From Nitrospiria bacterium (GTDB taxonomy: Bacteria; Nitrospirota; Nitrospiria; Nitrospirales; UBA8639), in NCBI GenBank assembly GCA_030430725.1, contig JAUIKP010000018.1:1-16485 (forward strand): a stretch of 16,485 nucleotides of DNA, given 5' to 3'. The notes below the pieces were generated by a model. That model had not been told where the DNA came from. It did not search any database and saw only the letters and a program-made list of their open reading frames with translations. Numbering within the stretch: position 1 is the stretch's first letter; every line of letters begins with the position of its first letter. The translations under genes and the position numbers were made by a program. Shown piece after piece: positions 14,850-16,485 of this stretch.

Positions 14850-16485
14850 CTATGGTGTAGTAAACTGCGTGATTTTACAACTTGGTGAATCGGGCAGGAA
14901 TGGCATTCCCGCACGAAACTGCTCGGCGCATTGCTTGATTGCCAGTGCAGCATCAGCCGTCCCTTGGTCAAAGGTGACCTGCCCGGGCGTCATCCATATC
15001 GGCGATGTGGCTGAGTGGGGGTGCTTGCTATCTTGTGAATGGGCTGTGGCCTTGATACCTAAATCAAGCGCCGTGCCATTGTTCCCGACGATGCCGGTGT
15101 TACTCACATTGTTAACACCCATGCGATGACAGCCGTTGCATTGATTGTTGCTGACCTCAACCTTATAGGCTTTCCACGGGGCGAAATCAGCGCCGACAAA
15201 GGAATAGGGCTCGGGGTCGCTGTTGAAGGTGACATCACCCGCACCGGGTAGCTGGTTGGGGCCGGATAACTGGGCGAGATACGGGGAGCGGATGATTGGC
15301 CCATTGTCATGACAACTAACGCAGGGGAATTTGCTGTTGACAATTTGTGACGGTGTCATCCAGAAAGGTGGATTGCCCACCCCTTTGGAAGGTGCCTTGA
15401 CCTTACCATCATGGCTCAAGTGAAAGTCTTCCAGGGCTCCCTGGTAGAAACACGTTTTGCCATTGACCGTATTGTGCTGGATGATTGCCACGTCGCCATA
15501 CTGTCCTTGGGGGAGGCCCATCTTTCGGGCATGCGCCACTACGTATGCGTCTGGCGTATTGACCAGTACCCGAAAACGGCTGCCACGATCGCATTTTCCA
15601 TTGAGCACATTCGGACGATCACAGATGCCGTCCGGATAGGTCGCGCTAGCCGGAGTGAGATGATCGGTTGGAACCGTTGTCCCCAACGGGCTATCGACAT
15701 CGAAATCGGGAACAGACACGCCGATGGCCCGATCGCACTCCTGTGCGAAAGCTGCAAGGGCATCGGTCCCTCCCGGTGTGGTTTGGAGAAGGCCCGGCCA
15801 ATTTCCGGCAACAGGCGCAGGATAGCCGAGCCCTCCCCCCGTTTGGTCGTCGGCACGGTCAGCAATAACGTCATACCGCATATACTGATTACCCTTAAAA
15901 AAATAGACAACCGACTTTCCCTCGATCATCGTCGGCCAGGCCACCGCCCCGTCGATTCCACCTGGAAACTTGAAATTTGGCCAATTGCCGGCAATGGGCT
16001 TCGGGTAGCCCGGGTCAGCCCGATGCCTCTTCACATCAAAGCGGATGTACTGATCATCCCGGAAAAAGTACGCGACGGTCCTGCCGTTTCTCGGAACAGG
16101 CCAAACCACAACGGCATCCACCCGATCTGTCCAGATCCCAGGCCACTTCAACGAGATCGGCTGTGGGTAGGCACGGCCGGCACCATCCGCCGCATCAGCC
16201 CGATCAGCGTCGACGTCATACCTCATGAACTGATGGCCTTTGAAGAAATAGGCGACCGTCTTGTTTTCTGTACCGCCCGGAGGCGGCGCAGGCCAGAAGA
16301 CTGCTGCGTCCATGTTCGACGGAAAGAGTCCAGGCCAGATGTTCTGGATAGGGCGAGGGTAAGGGTTGCCTCCTCCATCATCACTGTCCGCCCTGTCCTG
16401 GGCGATGTCGTAGCGGGCATACTCACTTCCCTGGAAGAAATAAACCTTGCCGTTATTCCATACTATCGGAACCAGTTTTCCCGAA
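14850..16485 (-). CDS. Haemopexin-repeat protein fused to a dihaem cytochrome c-like domain (partial, 5' end outside window)
   Basis: The frame stays open to the right edge, so the N-terminus is missing; an internal ATG at 16313 is not the true start. At least four haemopexin-like repeats of about 50-60 residues are visible, each with a [VA]-Y-F-F-x-G/D-x-x-[YF]-x-R-[YF]-D core followed by DRAD, a Y-P-x-P-I segment and a W-P motif. The C-terminal ~300 residues contain two CXXCH haem c sites, CVSCH (15309-15323) and CNGCH (15126-15140). They also contain a repeated WMTP motif (FWMTPSQI and IWMTPGQV) and several other cysteines. Covalent haem requires export, so a signal peptide is expected upstream of the window. 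The function is unknown; an extracellular or periplasmic redox or haem-binding role is inferred. Confidence 0.85.
   Translation of the reverse strand, partial: SGKLVPIVWNNGKVYFFQGSEYARYDIAQDRADSDDGGGNPYPRPIQNIWPGLFPSNMDAAVFWPAPPPGGTENKTVAYFFKGHQFMRYDVDADRADAADGAGRAYPQPISLKWPGIWTDRVDAVVVWPVPRNGRTVAYFFRDDQYIRFDVKRHRADPGYPKPIAGNWPNFKFPGGIDGAVAWPTMIEGKSVVYFFKGNQYMRYDVIADRADDQTGGGLGYPAPVAGNWPGLLQTTPGGTDALAAFAQECDRAIGVSVPDFDVDSPLGTTVPTDHLTPASATYPDGICDRPNVLNGKCDRGSRFRVLVNTPDAYVVAHARKMGLPQGQYGDVAIIQHNTVNGKTCFYQGALEDFHLSHDGKVKAPSKGVGNPPFWMTPSQIVNSKFPCVSCHDNGPIIRSPYLAQLSGPNQLPGAGDVTFNSDPEPYSFVGADFAPWKAYKVEVSNNQCNGCHRMGVNNVSNTGIVGNNGTALDLGIKATAHSQDSKHPHSATSPIWMTPGQVTFDQGTADAALAIKQCAEQFRAGMPFLPDSPSCKITQFTTP

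Noticed and set aside
1..16485. CRISPR array, tRNA or rRNA genes, prophage genes
   Set aside because: No regularly spaced repeats, no cloverleaf or rRNA signature, and no phage structural or integrase gene were seen on either strand.

Overview
The window reads as a gene-dense bacterial chromosome with roughly balanced base composition and strong Shine-Dalgarno sites (AGGAGG type). The gene set is a Gram-negative envelope set: an HtrA/DegP periplasmic protease, a periplasmic gamma-glutamyltranspeptidase, the monofunctional transglycosylase MtgA, and a secreted-type multihaem protein. The combination would fit Nitrospirota (a Nitrospira-like nitrite oxidiser) or another environmental Gram-negative. 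That placement is inference from gene style only; no rRNA, tRNA or taxon-specific marker is present.

Layout, left to right. 1-1846: a tail with no gene, then htrA/degP on the minus strand. 1857-4293: a gene-poor stretch around an NhaR-type LysR regulator, flanked on both sides by minus-strand genes for tiny single-span membrane proteins (29 and 43 aa), each with a near-perfect ribosome binding site. 4294-6715: an envelope/stress cluster with a secreted coiled-coil protein, a long hairpin, hsp20, then on the plus strand a 55-aa membrane protein and a 105-aa exported protein, each followed by an intrinsic terminator. 6786-8787: a minus-strand pair, an MgtC/DUF4010 membrane protein followed 19 nt later by an RlaP/YcgL-type nucleotidyltransferase. 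9093-11388: ggt and a two-CBS-domain protein on the plus strand. 11386-11552: a 167-bp palindromic MITE-like element whose first three bases form the stop codon of the CBS gene; a zinc alcohol dehydrogenase converges on it from the right. 12894-14809: mtgA, then a MntA/HepT (MNT-HEPN) toxin-antitoxin pair, then a displaced second copy of the mtgA 3' end. 14850 to the right edge: a partial minus-strand gene fusing haemopexin-like repeats to a domain with two CXXCH haem c sites.

The most interesting points are these. (1) The MNT-HEPN pair sits between a full mtgA and a second, diverged mtgA 3' end. That is the pattern left by an integrative element that replaces the 3' end of its target gene. 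All differences between the two coding tails are synonymous, so the second copy came from a functional allele rather than a decaying local duplicate. (2) The haemopexin-repeat/cytochrome c fusion is an unusual domain combination. (3) The palindromic element ends the CBS gene. (4) Several well-initiated micro-membrane proteins cluster around nhaR and hsp20. Most other genes are ordinary members of well-known families.
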